From: Amycolatopsis sp. NBC_01488
GTDB lineage: Bacteria; Actinomycetota; Actinomycetes; Mycobacteriales; Pseudonocardiaceae
Assembly (NCBI RefSeq): GCF_036227105.1
Contig: NZ_CP109434.1
Coordinates: 253,001-317,000, forward strand
Direction: 5' to 3'
Length of the DNA: 64,000 bases
Part shown: positions 33,731-42,140 of the stretch, piece by piece
Numbering within the stretch: the stretch's first letter is position 1
Layout of the letters: each line of letters begins with the position of its first letter
The notes under the pieces: generated by a model
Told to the model about the DNA's origin: nothing
Database searches by the model: none
What the model saw: only the letters and a program-made list of their open reading frames with translations
Position numbers and translations under genes: made by a program

Positions 33731-34561
33731 TCAGCCATGGGCTCGGCCGGGGGCGCCTACCGCCAGGTCCGCTTCTATTGCCTGGGCCGTCTCGAGCAGC
33801 GGTGGCACCAGATCCTTCTGGACCGACTCCGCCGTGGTGCGGCTTGCGTGGGTCGACAGGTTGACCGCTGCCACCACCCTGCCCCGGCGGTCGTGGATCG
33901 GGGCCGCCACTGAGCGGAGGCCTTCCTCCAGCTCCTGGTCCACCATCGCCCAGCCCTGGTCGGTCACCTTCGCCAGTTCTGCGCGGAGGCGGTCCGGGGC
34001 CGTGACCGTGCGGTCCGTCAGGCGGTCGAGCTTCGCCACCACGAAGTACGCCTCCAGCTCCGCCCTGCTCAGGCCGGCCAGGAGGACGTGGCCCATCGAT
34101 GTCGCGTACGCCGGGAAGCGGGTTCCCACGTTGATGCTCACCGTCATGATGCGCGAGACCGCCACCCGCGCCACGTACACGATGTCCGTGCCCTCGAGGA
34201 CCGACACCGAACTGGACTCGTGCACTCCCGCCGACAGGTGCTCGAGGTGGGGCTGTGCCACCTCGGGCAGCGTCATGCTCGACAGGTACGAGTACCCCAG
34301 CTCCAGGACGCGGGCCGTGAGGGAGAAGTACTTGCCGTCGGTGCGGACGTAGCCGAGGTCGGTCAAGGTCAACAGGAAACGCCGGGCCGCCGCGCGGGTG
34401 AGGCCCGTCGCGCGGGCGACGTCGCTCAGGGTCAGCTCCGACGCGTCCGCGTGGAAGGCCTTGATGACGGCCAGGCCGCGCTCCAGCGACTGCACGTGGT
34501 GGGCGCCACGGTGCGCCGGCTCGCTGTCCAGCTCGGCTTCGATGTGCCTCCCCACGTCCAT
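33731..34561 (-). CDS. pcaR: IclR-family regulator of the pca operon (PcaR-like)
   Basis: This 276-residue IclR-type regulator has the winged helix in LTLSDVARATGLTRAAARRFL at about residues 43-63 and a C-terminal effector domain (RFPAYATSMGHVLLAGLS, EEGLRSVAAPIHDRRGRVVAAVNLS). It resembles PcaR/PcaU/PobR regulators that respond to beta-ketoadipate or protocatechuate. It is the last gene of the pca operon, 9 bp after pcaC. Activator or repressor action is not readable from sequence. Confidence 0.85.
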   Translation of the reverse strand: MDVGRHIEAELDSEPAHRGAHHVQSLERGLAVIKAFHADASELTLSDVARATGLTRAAARRFLLTLTDLGYVRTDGKYFSLTARVLELGYSYLSSMTLPEVAQPHLEHLSAGVHESSSVSVLEGTDIVYVARVAVSRIMTVSINVGTRFPAYATSMGHVLLAGLSRAELEAYFVVAKLDRLTDRTVTAPDRLRAELAKVTDQGWAMVDQELEEGLRSVAAPIHDRRGRVVAAVNLSTHASRTTAESVQKDLVPPLLETAQAIEADLAVGAPGRAHG

Positions 34562-34570
34562 GTCCGCAGC

Positions 34571-34975
34571 CTATCCGGCGTCGGATGGCAGGGCGGTCGG
34601 CTCGCCGAGCTCGGCGAGCGTGCGCTGGGCGATGGCGAACGCCGCGTTCGCCGCCGGTGCGCCCGCGTAGACCGCCGTGTGCAGCAGGACTTCGCCGATC
34701 TCCGCTGCCGTCAGGCCGTTGCGGATCGCGGCCCGGACGTGCATCGCCAGCTCGTTGTGCGCCTGCAGCGCGGTCAGTGCCGCGAGCGTGACGCAGCTGC
34801 GCGTCCGGCGGTCGAGGCCGTCGCGGGACCAGACCGAACCCCAGGCGCCTTCGGTGATGTAGTCCTGGAAGGGGCGGCTGAAGTCCGTGGTTCCGGCGAC
34901 CGCGCGGTCGACGTGCTCGTCGCCGAGCACCTCGCGCCGCACCTTCATGCCCTGCTCGTGCCGGTCTCCGGTCAC
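34571..34975 (-). CDS. pcaC: 4-carboxymuconolactone decarboxylase
   Basis: This 134-residue enzyme decarboxylates 4-carboxymuconolactone to the enol-lactone. It has CMD/AhpD-fold features (GMKVRREVLGDEHVDRA, RTRSCVTLAALTALQAHNEL, HVRAAIRNGLTAAEIGEVLL, HTAVYAGAPAANAAF). It begins at the GTG overlapping the pcaD stop. In many actinobacteria pcaD and pcaC are fused as pcaL; here they are separate but overlap by 4 bp. Confidence 0.92.
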   Translation of the reverse strand: MTGDRHEQGMKVRREVLGDEHVDRAVAGTTDFSRPFQDYITEGAWGSVWSRDGLDRRTRSCVTLAALTALQAHNELAMHVRAAIRNGLTAAEIGEVLLHTAVYAGAPAANAAFAIAQRTLAELGEPTALPSDAG

Positions 34976-35775
34976 TTCGCCTCCAGGTGCTCGAGGATCA
35001 GCCTGGTGAATTCCCCGGGCTGTTCGTAGTTGCCCAGGTGCGCGGCGTCCGGCACGACCTCCAGCCGCGCGCCCGGGATGCCCGCCGCGATGAGGTCGGC
35101 GTGGCCGTCCGGCGGGGTGGCCGGGTCCTCGGCGCCCGCGATGACCAGCGTGGGCGCGGTGATCTTCGGCAGCACGTCGAGGAGGTCCATCCGCTCGATC
35201 ACGCCGCAGCAGGCCGCGTAGCCCTCGGCCGGGACGCCGGCGATCATCGACCGCAGGAACGCCGCGCGGTCCGGGTGCCGCTCGGCGTACCCCGGGGTCA
35301 GCCAGCGGCTCACCCCGGCCGCGGCCACCGCGGCGGTGCCCTCGGCGCGGACGGTGCGGGCCCGGTCGGCCCACATCTCCGGTGGGCCGAGCTTCGCCGA
35401 CGTGCAGCAGAGCACCAGGCTCGCGATCCGGTCCGCGGCGTGGACGCCGAGCCACATGCCCGTCATGCCGCCGAGCGACAGGCCCACGAGGTGCGCCTTC
35501 GCGACGTCGAGGTCGTCGAGCAGCGCGAGGAAGTCGGCGCCCAGGTCCTCGAGGTCGTACGGCCCCGGCGGCACGGGGGAAGCGCCGTGCCCGCGCGCGT
35601 CGTACCGGACCACCCGGAAGCCACGCTCCAGCAGCGGCACGACCTGGGGTTCCCACATCCGGAGGTCACTGCCGAGCGATCCGGCGAACACCACCACCGG
35701 CCCGTCTTCGGGCCCTTCGACGACCCGGTGCACCTGCACGGCGCCCACGCCGTCACCTCCGCTCACGCTCGTCAC
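34972..35775 (-). CDS. pcaD: 3-oxoadipate enol-lactonase
   Basis: This 267-residue alpha/beta hydrolase opens 3-oxoadipate enol-lactone to 3-oxoadipate. It has the oxyanion region FAGSLGSDLRMW, the nucleophile elbow GLSLGG (Ser near residue 100), the acid in AGAEDPATPP and the His in PDAAHLGNYEQP. The GTG start overlaps the pcaG stop. This leaves no room for pcaB, which often lies between pcaG and pcaD/pcaL in actinobacteria. Confidence 0.9.
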   Translation of the reverse strand: MTSVSGGDGVGAVQVHRVVEGPEDGPVVVFAGSLGSDLRMWEPQVVPLLERGFRVVRYDARGHGASPVPPGPYDLEDLGADFLALLDDLDVAKAHLVGLSLGGMTGMWLGVHAADRIASLVLCCTSAKLGPPEMWADRARTVRAEGTAAVAAAGVSRWLTPGYAERHPDRAAFLRSMIAGVPAEGYAACCGVIERMDLLDVLPKITAPTLVIAGAEDPATPPDGHADLIAAGIPGARLEVVPDAAHLGNYEQPGEFTRLILEHLEAK

Positions 35776-36326
35776 ACCCGGAAGAAGACCGTCTCACCGG
35801 CGCCTTGGAGGCGCACGTCGAAGCGGTAGCCGTCGTCGGTCTTCTTCGCGATCAACGTGCCGCGCCGCTCCTGCGGGACCGTCGCCAGCACCGGGTCTTC
35901 GGAGTTGTCCTGGTCCTCGAAGTAGATCCGCGTGACGCACCGGTTGAGCAGGCCGCGCGCGAACACCGACACGTCGATGTGGCGGGCCTGCGTGGTGCCA
36001 CCCGGACCGGGCAGCACGCCCGGGAGCAGGGTGAGGATCCCGTACGTGCCGTCCGGGGTGGTCGGGCAGCGGCCGAAGCCGCGGAAGTCGCCGGACGCCT
36101 CACCCCGCGGGTCGTCGGGGTGGCGGAACCCGCCGTCCGGGTCGGCCTGCCAGGTCTCGATCATGGCGTCCGGGACCGGGTCGCCGTTGCCGTCGCGGAC
36201 GATGCCCCGGATCCAGAACGCGCCGGGCGTGCCTTCGGGCACGACGTGCGGGCCGTCGGGCCAGGGCAGCCCGATCGACAGGTACGGGCCGACGGTCTGC
36301 GAAGGGGTGGGAAGCAGCTTGGTCAT
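35772..36326 (-). CDS. pcaG: Protocatechuate 3,4-dioxygenase alpha subunit
   Basis: This 184-residue subunit of the intradiol ring-cleavage dioxygenase carries family signatures PSQTVGPYLSIGL near the N-terminus, MIETWQADPDGGF in the middle, and RHIDVSVFARGLLNRCVTRI later. It lacks the iron-ligand set, as alpha subunits do. ATG 36326 overlaps the pcaH stop (ATGA), coupling the two subunits for equal synthesis. The stop overlaps pcaD. Confidence 0.93.
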   Translation of the reverse strand: MTKLLPTPSQTVGPYLSIGLPWPDGPHVVPEGTPGAFWIRGIVRDGNGDPVPDAMIETWQADPDGGFRHPDDPRGEASGDFRGFGRCPTTPDGTYGILTLLPGVLPGPGGTTQARHIDVSVFARGLLNRCVTRIYFEDQDNSEDPVLATVPQERRGTLIAKKTDDGYRFDVRLQGAGETVFFRV

Positions 36327-37060
36327 TCGTCGTCGTCCTCTTCCTCTTCGAACACCGACGCGTCGCGCCCGCGCAGCACGATGTCGAACTGGAACCCGAG
36401 CGCCCATTCGGACTGCGTGATTTCGTGGTCGTAGCGCGAAACCATGCGCTGCCGGGCCTTCTCGTCCGGAATGGAGTTGAAGATCGGGTCCTGGGAGAAG
36501 AGCGGGTCGTCCGGGAAGTACATCTGGGTGACCAGCCGCTGGGTGAAGGCCGAGCCGAACACCGAGAAGTGGATGTGCGCGGGGCGCCAGGCGTTGTCGT
36601 GGTTCTTCCACGGGTACGCGCCCGGCTTGATGGTGGTGAAGGTGTAGCGGCCGTCGCTGTCGGTCAGCGTGCGGCCGACTCCATCGAAGTTCGGGTCGAG
36701 CGGCGACGGCCAGCGGTCGCCGGTGTGGCGGTAGCGGCCGCCCGCGTTCGCCTGCCAGATCTCGATGAGCGAGTCGCGCACCGGACGGCCGTCGCCGTCC
36801 AGCAGGCGGCCGGTGACGATGATCCGCTGCCCCTGCGGCTCGCCCGCGTGCTGGCGGGTGAGGTCGTTGTCCAGCTCGCCGAGACGGCCGGGCCCGAGCA
36901 GCGGGCCGGTGACCTCGGTGAGCATCTGCGGGAGCAGCACCAGGTCCTGCTGGGAGTGGCGCAGCGCCGTGGAGCGGTAGCCGGGGTAGCCGAGCGGGGG
37001 GTGGGTGCCCTCGGGGTCTTCGCCGTAGCGGGGCAGCTTGAATTCGGTCGGAGTAGCCAC
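36323..37060 (-). CDS. pcaH: Protocatechuate 3,4-dioxygenase beta subunit (iron-binding)
   Basis: This 245-residue catalytic subunit cleaves protocatechuate to 3-carboxy-cis,cis-muconate. Intradiol features include LIEIWQANAGGRYRH with a tyrosine iron ligand, PGAYPWKNHDNAWRPAHIHF with Tyr and the HxH iron ligands, and VTQMYFPDDPLF. The GTG at 37060 lies 11 bp after pcaF. The C-terminus ends in an acidic run. Length is normal. Confidence 0.94.
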   Translation of the reverse strand: MATPTEFKLPRYGEDPEGTHPPLGYPGYRSTALRHSQQDLVLLPQMLTEVTGPLLGPGRLGELDNDLTRQHAGEPQGQRIIVTGRLLDGDGRPVRDSLIEIWQANAGGRYRHTGDRWPSPLDPNFDGVGRTLTDSDGRYTFTTIKPGAYPWKNHDNAWRPAHIHFSVFGSAFTQRLVTQMYFPDDPLFSQDPIFNSIPDEKARQRMVSRYDHEITQSEWALGFQFDIVLRGRDASVFEEEEDDDE

Positions 37061-37071
37061 GTCTTCTCTCC

Positions 37072-38253
37072 TTACCGGCCTTCGAGGACGACAGCCAGGC
37101 CCTGGCCGACGCCGATGCAGATGGCGGCGAGTCCCCAGCCTCCGCCGCGGCGGTGGAGGTCGTGCGCCAGGGTGCCGAGGATGCGGCCGCCGGACGCGCC
37201 GAGCGGGTGGCCGATGGCGATCGCGCCGCCGTGGGTGTTCACGATCTCCGGGTCGAGCTTCTTCCAGTCGCGCAGGCAGGCCAGCGACTGGGCGGCGAAG
37301 GCCTCGTTCAGCTCGACGGCGGCCAGGTCGTCCCAGCCGATGCCGGCGCGCTCGAGGGCGATCTCCGCCGCGCGCACCGGGCCGATGCCGAAGACGTCCG
37401 GGTCGACGCCCGCCGCGCCGCGGCCGGCGATCCGGGCCAGCGGGGTCGCGTTCAGCCGGCGCGCGCTCGCTTCGTCGCCGAGGAGGAGCGCCGACGCGCC
37501 GTCGTTCAGCGGGGATGCGTTGCCGGCCGTGACGGTGCCGTTCTCCTTGCGGAACGCGGGCTTCAGCTTGGCGAGCTTCTCCGGGCTGGAGTCCGGGCGG
37601 ATGCCCTCGTCACGGGCCAGGTCCACGCCCTCGACCGGGACGACCATGTCGTCGTAGAAGCCTTCGTCCCACGCCTTCGCGGCGTTGACGTGGCTGCGGG
37701 CGGCGAAGGCGTCCTGCTCGTCGCGGCCGATGCCGTAGCGCTCGGCGAGCTTTTCGGTGGACTCGCCGAGGGAGATCGTCCACTGGGACGGCATCTCCGG
37801 GTTGACCATGCGCCAGCCGAGCGCGGTGTTGTAGAGGGTCTGGTTGCCGGCCGGGAAGGCCTTCTCCGGCTTGGGCAGCACCAGCGGCGAGCGGGTCATC
37901 GACTCGACGCCGCCGGCGACGACCAGCGCGGCGTCGCCGACCTGGATCGCGCGGCTGGCCTGCATCACCGCGTCGAGGCCGGAGCCGCACAGGCGGTTGA
38001 CCGTGTTGCCCGGCACGCTCGTCGGCCAGCCCGCGAGGAGGGCGGCCATGCGGGCGACGTTGCGGTTGTCCTCGCCCGCGCCGTTCGCGTCGCCGAGGGT
38101 GACTTCGTCCACTGTGGACGGATCGAGGTCGTTGCGGTGCCGGAGGGCCTTGAGGACCCCGGCGGCCAGGTCGTCCGGGCGGACGCCCGCCAGCGCGCCG
38201 CCATAGCGGCCGAACGGGGTCCGGATCGCGTCGAGGACGTAGACGTCGGTCAT
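37072..38253 (-). CDS. pcaF: 3-oxoadipyl-CoA thiolase
   Basis: This 393-residue thiolase probably splits 3-oxoadipyl-CoA into succinyl-CoA and acetyl-CoA, the last step of the pathway. It has the acyl-accepting Cys in NRLCGSGLDAV near residue 90, the active-site His in NTHGGAIAIGHPLGASG, and CIGVGQGLAV with the second Cys. ATG 38253 overlaps the pcaJ stop (ATGA). Its position among pca genes supports pcaF rather than a general acetyl-CoA acetyltransferase. Confidence 0.9.
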   Translation of the reverse strand: MTDVYVLDAIRTPFGRYGGALAGVRPDDLAAGVLKALRHRNDLDPSTVDEVTLGDANGAGEDNRNVARMAALLAGWPTSVPGNTVNRLCGSGLDAVMQASRAIQVGDAALVVAGGVESMTRSPLVLPKPEKAFPAGNQTLYNTALGWRMVNPEMPSQWTISLGESTEKLAERYGIGRDEQDAFAARSHVNAAKAWDEGFYDDMVVPVEGVDLARDEGIRPDSSPEKLAKLKPAFRKENGTVTAGNASPLNDGASALLLGDEASARRLNATPLARIAGRGAAGVDPDVFGIGPVRAAEIALERAGIGWDDLAAVELNEAFAAQSLACLRDWKKLDPEIVNTHGGAIAIGHPLGASGGRILGTLAHDLHRRGGGWGLAAICIGVGQGLAVVLEGR

Positions 38254-39008
38254 GCGCTCGCCTTCTCGAGGTCTCGCAGGAGGGTCAGCTCCTGCTCCGT
38301 GGGGGCCGGGGTGGTCTTGAGGTCGTCCGACACCTTCAGTTTCCACCCCGTCGCCGCTATCGCCCGGTCGAGGTCCACACCAGGGTGCAGCTCCGTCAGG
38401 GTCAGTTCGGACGTCTCCGGGTCGGGACGCAGCAGGCCGAGGTCGGTGACGACCAGCGTCGGGCCCTGGCCGGGGAGGCCGAGCTTCTCGCGGTCGCCCT
38501 TGCCGGAACCGTGGCCGAACGACGTCACGAAGTCGACCTTCTCGACGAACGCGCGAGGGCTCTGGCGGAGCACGACGAACACCTCGCCGCACGACGCCGC
38601 GATCTCCGGAGCACCGCCCGCGCCCGGGAGGCGGACCTTCGGGTCGTGGTAGTCCGAGCCGATCACCGTCGTGTTGATGTTGCCGAACTTGTCGAGCTGG
38701 GCGGCGCCGAGGAAGCCGACGTCGATGCGGCCCGGCTGGAGCCAGTAGTTGAAGACCTCGGGGACGCTGACCACCGTGTCGGCGGTGTCGGCCAGCTCGC
38801 CGTCGCCGATCGACAGCGGCAGCCGGGACGGCTTCGCGCCCAGGCAGCCGGACTCGTAGATCAGGGTGAGGTTCGGGGCGTGCGCGCGGCGGGCGAGGTT
38901 CGCCGCCTTGCTCGGGAGGCCGATGCCGACGAAGCAGGACATACCGTCGCCGAGGGCGCGCGCCGCCGCGACGCTCATCATCTCGTCCGCGGTGTATTCA
39001 GTGCTCAC
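38250..39008 (-). CDS. pcaJ: 3-oxoadipate CoA-transferase beta subunit
   Basis: This 252-residue class I CoA-transferase B subunit includes LIYESGCLGAKP, carrying the catalytic Glu of this family, and GRIDVGFLGAAQLDKFGNIN. With PcaI it moves CoA from succinyl-CoA to 3-oxoadipate. The GTG at 39008 overlaps the pcaI stop (GTGA). Confidence 0.9.
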   Translation of the reverse strand: MSTEYTADEMMSVAAARALGDGMSCFVGIGLPSKAANLARRAHAPNLTLIYESGCLGAKPSRLPLSIGDGELADTADTVVSVPEVFNYWLQPGRIDVGFLGAAQLDKFGNINTTVIGSDYHDPKVRLPGAGGAPEIAASCGEVFVVLRQSPRAFVEKVDFVTSFGHGSGKGDREKLGLPGQGPTLVVTDLGLLRPDPETSELTLTELHPGVDLDRAIAATGWKLKVSDDLKTTPAPTEQELTLLRDLEKASA

Positions 39009-39814
39009 GCCGAAACCCCCGTCAGCTCGTTCAGCCACTTCGTGAACTCCTCGCGGTCACGGCCCACTTCGTCCCACGCCTGGTACGCCGAGTTGTCGCG
39101 CTCGTAGTACCCGGCCGCGTACGACGGCTTCGCACCGCCCGGGACTTCGGCCACCGCGGTGACCACCCAGGACGGCAGGACCACCGCGCCGGGGCGGGGC
39201 TCCAGCTCGTCGACGATCTCCTCGACCGTGACGATCGAGCGCTTCGCCGCCAGGACCGCTTCCTTCTGGACACCGGTGATGCCCCACATCTGGACGTTGC
39301 CCGCGCGGTCGGCGCGCTGCGCGTGGACGATCGTGACGTCCGGGTTCAGGGCCGGAACCGCCGTGAGGCGCTCGCCGGTGAACGGGCACGTGATCGGCTT
39401 GATCGTCTCGGTCTGGGCGGGCAGGTCCGTGCCCGTGTAGCCGCGCAGCACCGCGAACGGCAGTCCGGACGCACCGGCGACGTACCGGTTCGCCATGCCC
39501 GCGTGGCTGTGCTCCTCGATCTCCAGGGGCACCGGCCACGAGTGCTGGACCGCGTCGCGGAAGCGGTGCAGCGAGCCCACGCCGGGGTTGCCGCCCCACG
39601 AGAAGATCAGCTTGCTCGCGCAGCCCGCGCCGATCAGCTGGTCGTACACGATGTCCGGGGTCATCCGCACCAGCGTGAGACCCCGCCGGCCCTGCCGGAT
39701 GATCTCCTGCCCGGCCGCGACCGGGATGAGGTGCGTGAACCCTTCGAGCGCGACGGTGTCGCCGTCGTGCACCAGCCGGCCGACGGCCTCCTCCAGCGAC
39801 AGCAGCTCTGCCAT
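39005..39814 (-). CDS. pcaI: 3-oxoadipate CoA-transferase alpha subunit
   Basis: This 269-residue A subunit has a SLEEAVGRLVHDGDTVALEG start and the CoA-transferase loop (SWGGNPGVGSLHRFRDA). It is first in the pcaIJFHGDC-R operon. ATG 39814 (MAELLSLEEA) is preferred because GGAG lies 7-10 nt upstream; an ATG at 39838 is also possible. The upstream region holds a GTTC-N7-GAAC inverted repeat that could serve PcaR. Confidence 0.9.
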   Translation of the reverse strand: MAELLSLEEAVGRLVHDGDTVALEGFTHLIPVAAGQEIIRQGRRGLTLVRMTPDIVYDQLIGAGCASKLIFSWGGNPGVGSLHRFRDAVQHSWPVPLEIEEHSHAGMANRYVAGASGLPFAVLRGYTGTDLPAQTETIKPITCPFTGERLTAVPALNPDVTIVHAQRADRAGNVQMWGITGVQKEAVLAAKRSIVTVEEIVDELEPRPGAVVLPSWVVTAVAEVPGGAKPSYAAGYYERDNSAYQAWDEVGRDREEFTKWLNELTGVSA

Positions 39815-39849
39815 CCCACTCTCCGCATCCGTTCGCATCACGCACACTC

Positions 39850-39864
39850 GTTCTGCCACCGAAC
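39850..39864. promoter_or_regulatory. GTTC-N7-GAAC inverted repeat upstream of the pca operon
   Basis: GTTCTGCCACCGAAC lies 36 bp before the proposed pcaI start. Another GTTCG occurs at 39831. IclR-type regulators of aromatic pathways use GTTC/GAAC-containing sites, so this is a candidate PcaR box. The match is short and could be chance. Confidence 0.35.
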
Positions 39865-39927
39865 ATAGCACGACGCCCGGCGGCCGACCAGACGTCTTCC
39901 ATCGAATGGATGACGCAGGCACGACGA

Positions 39928-39966
39928 AGGGGACTTTCCTCGCGCAGGCAGCGAGAAAAGTCCCCT
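39928..39966 (-). terminator. Hairpin after the GH27 gene
   Basis: AGGGGACTTTCCTCGC at 39928-39943 pairs with GCGAGAAAAGTCCCCT at 39951-39966 with one mismatch and a 7-nt loop. It lies 12 bp beyond the GH27 stop on the minus strand and separates that operon from the pca promoter. There is no clear U-run. Confidence 0.65.
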
Positions 39967-39978
39967 CGGAGAGAAACG

Positions 39979-41280
39979 TCAGCCGATCCGGATCAGCCGG
40001 GAGCCGTGCGGCGGGACCGAAGCCGCCGTCCACGAGCCCCGGAACCGCCCGAGGTCCGTCCGCGCGACGACGTCACGCACCGGCCGCGCCCCGCCGAGGT
40101 CCACCGTGATGTCCGCGGGCGTGGACCCCAGGTTGTAGACGGCCGCGTACATCCGCCCGTCCGGAGCGCGCTTAGTCCACACTTGGTGGTCGCCGCCGGT
40201 CACCTGCGTCGCATACGTCCCGGACTGGTCGACCTTGACGACCTCGGGGTTCGTCAGGATGGAAACCGCCGAAGAGTCGAGGAAGTAGATGTCGCCCCCG
40301 ACGTACAGCGGTGAGGACGCCATGGACCAGAACGTCATCACGCTCTGCCGCTCGACGTCGGAGATCCCGTCCTGGATGCCGCTGCCGGTGTTGTTGCTGA
40401 TCGGCATCGAGTCCAGGTCCGGCCGGTACCGCGGCCCGAACACGCCCTGCCAGCTCGGCAGGTCCGCCCACCGCGCCTTGACCGAACTGTCCCAGGTGGA
40501 CACCGTTTCGCAGTAGCACTCGACATCCGTGTCGACGCGCACGCCGTTGGCGTAGGGAGCGAGCGAAGGCCCGGCCGAACGCGGCACCGGCCACGCGCTC
40601 GCGGTCAGCCACATCGGCCGTCGCGAGTGGTCGATCGCCAACGACCAGGCCGCGATGTCGGCGACATTGTCGGCGGTCGTCCCGTCGACCTTGATGAAGT
40701 CGACGCCCCACGAAGCGAACTTCGCGACGATCGAGTCGTAGTACTTCTGCGCGCACGGGTTGGTGAAGTCGACCTTCCAGTTGCCGCCCCAGCCGTTGGA
40801 GGGCGTCAACGGCCGGTACGCGATGTCCTGCGCGTGGCACGACGTCCCGACGATCGGCGCGTTCTTGGCGTAGACCTCCTTCTCGAGGCCCGTCACGGCG
40901 TACAGGCCCAGCTTGAGCCCGAGCCCGTGCACGTACGAGGCCAACGCGGGGATTCCGGACGGGAACCGCCCCGGATCAGGCGCCGGGATCCCGTTGACGT
41001 CGGTGTGGAACACCCACGAGAGGTCCGCGTTCCAGCCCGAGTCGATGTTGACGTAGGTGTACCCGGCCGACTCGAGCTTCGAAGCCATGGCCGAAGCGGC
41101 GTCGCGGACGTGCGACTCGTTGAGCCACGAAGTGCCGTAACCCGCGCGGGTCGACGACTCGAGGCTCCAGCTGCTCCAGCCCATGAACGGCTTGACGAAC
41201 GGCGTCCGCGCGTCGGCGGCCGGAACCAGGAGCGACGACAAGCCGAGCACGGCGAGGAAAACGGAAAGGAGGCGCTGCAC
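39979..41280 (-). CDS. Secreted GH27 alpha-galactosidase
   Basis: This 433-residue exported glycosidase has a signal peptide (about residues 1-24, ending ADA). The GH27 barrel begins PFMGWSSWSL. YVNIDSGWN, VDFIKVDG (nucleophile Asp) and RVDTDVEC (acid/base Asp) mark the active site. A C-terminal beta domain (about 350-433) ends in GSRLIRIG. It releases terminal alpha-galactose outside the cell, from galactomannan or raffinose-type sugars. The GTG at 41280 has GAGGAG about 6 nt upstream. It is last in the importer operon. Confidence 0.85.
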   Translation of the reverse strand: MQRLLSVFLAVLGLSSLLVPAADARTPFVKPFMGWSSWSLESSTRAGYGTSWLNESHVRDAASAMASKLESAGYTYVNIDSGWNADLSWVFHTDVNGIPAPDPGRFPSGIPALASYVHGLGLKLGLYAVTGLEKEVYAKNAPIVGTSCHAQDIAYRPLTPSNGWGGNWKVDFTNPCAQKYYDSIVAKFASWGVDFIKVDGTTADNVADIAAWSLAIDHSRRPMWLTASAWPVPRSAGPSLAPYANGVRVDTDVECYCETVSTWDSSVKARWADLPSWQGVFGPRYRPDLDSMPISNNTGSGIQDGISDVERQSVMTFWSMASSPLYVGGDIYFLDSSAVSILTNPEVVKVDQSGTYATQVTGGDHQVWTKRAPDGRMYAAVYNLGSTPADITVDLGGARPVRDVVARTDLGRFRGSWTAASVPPHGSRLIRIG

Positions 41281-41306
41281 TGAACACTCCTCGGTGAGGT
41301 GGGGAC

Positions 41307-42140
41307 CTACTCCTTGAGCCCGCTCGCCGCGATCCCGCGGACGATGAACCGCTGGGCGACCAGGAACATCGCGACCAGCGGCGCGATGGTGACCAGGGCA
41401 CCGGCGAACAGCGCCGGCAGGTTGACCGACTGCGCGGTCAGGAACGTCGAGAGCGCGATCTGCGCGGTCCACGACGACGGGTCCTGCCCGATCACCAGCG
41501 GCCACAGGAACGCGTTCCAGCTTTCGATGAACATCAACGCGCCGAGCGACGCGATCATGCTCCCCGAGTTCGGCAGCACGAGCCGCCGGTAGACGCCGAG
41601 GTAGCCGAGGCCGTCGAGCCGGCCCGCCTCTTCGAGTTCGACGGGGAACCGCAGGTAGAAGTTGCGGAAGAGGATCACGGTGAACGCGCTGAACAGGTTC
41701 GGCGCGATGATGCCCCACTCGGTGTCGACCCCGCCCATCGAGCCGACGACGACGAACGTCGGCACGAACGTGACCGACTGCGGGATCATCAGCGTGACCA
41801 GCACGTACGTGAACACCGCACGGCGTCCCGGCACGTTGATCCGCGCCAGCGCGTACCCGGCCATCGAGCCGAAGAGCGTGCCGACCGGAGCGGTCACCAC
41901 AGCGACCAGGAACGAGTTCCACAACGAGTGCGCCATCGGCACCGAGGCGTCGGCGAAGAGGTCGCCGAAGTTCACCCAGGAGAGGGGATCCGGCAGCCAC
42001 GACCAGTCCGGCGAGCTGACCTGCTGGCGCGTCATCAGCGCGTTGCGCACCATGATGTAGAACGGCAGCAGGAAGATCAGTGCGAGCACGGACGCCAAGA
42101 CGTACTTCGGCGCCTTCCGGGAAACCGGGAGGACGGCCAT
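41307..42140 (-). CDS. Carbohydrate ABC transporter permease (MalG type)
   Basis: This 277-residue permease has six hydrophobic segments and the EAA loop EAGRLDGLGYLGVYRRLVLP near residues 187-206, which contacts the ATPase. It pairs with the MalF-type permease just upstream; the stop/start overlap is TGATG. No ATPase gene is in the operon, so a shared MsiK-type ATPase encoded elsewhere is expected, as in other actinomycetes. Confidence 0.88.
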   Translation of the reverse strand: MAVLPVSRKAPKYVLASVLALIFLLPFYIMVRNALMTRQQVSSPDWSWLPDPLSWVNFGDLFADASVPMAHSLWNSFLVAVVTAPVGTLFGSMAGYALARINVPGRRAVFTYVLVTLMIPQSVTFVPTFVVVGSMGGVDTEWGIIAPNLFSAFTVILFRNFYLRFPVELEEAGRLDGLGYLGVYRRLVLPNSGSMIASLGALMFIESWNAFLWPLVIGQDPSSWTAQIALSTFLTAQSVNLPALFAGALVTIAPLVAMFLVAQRFIVRGIAASGLKE

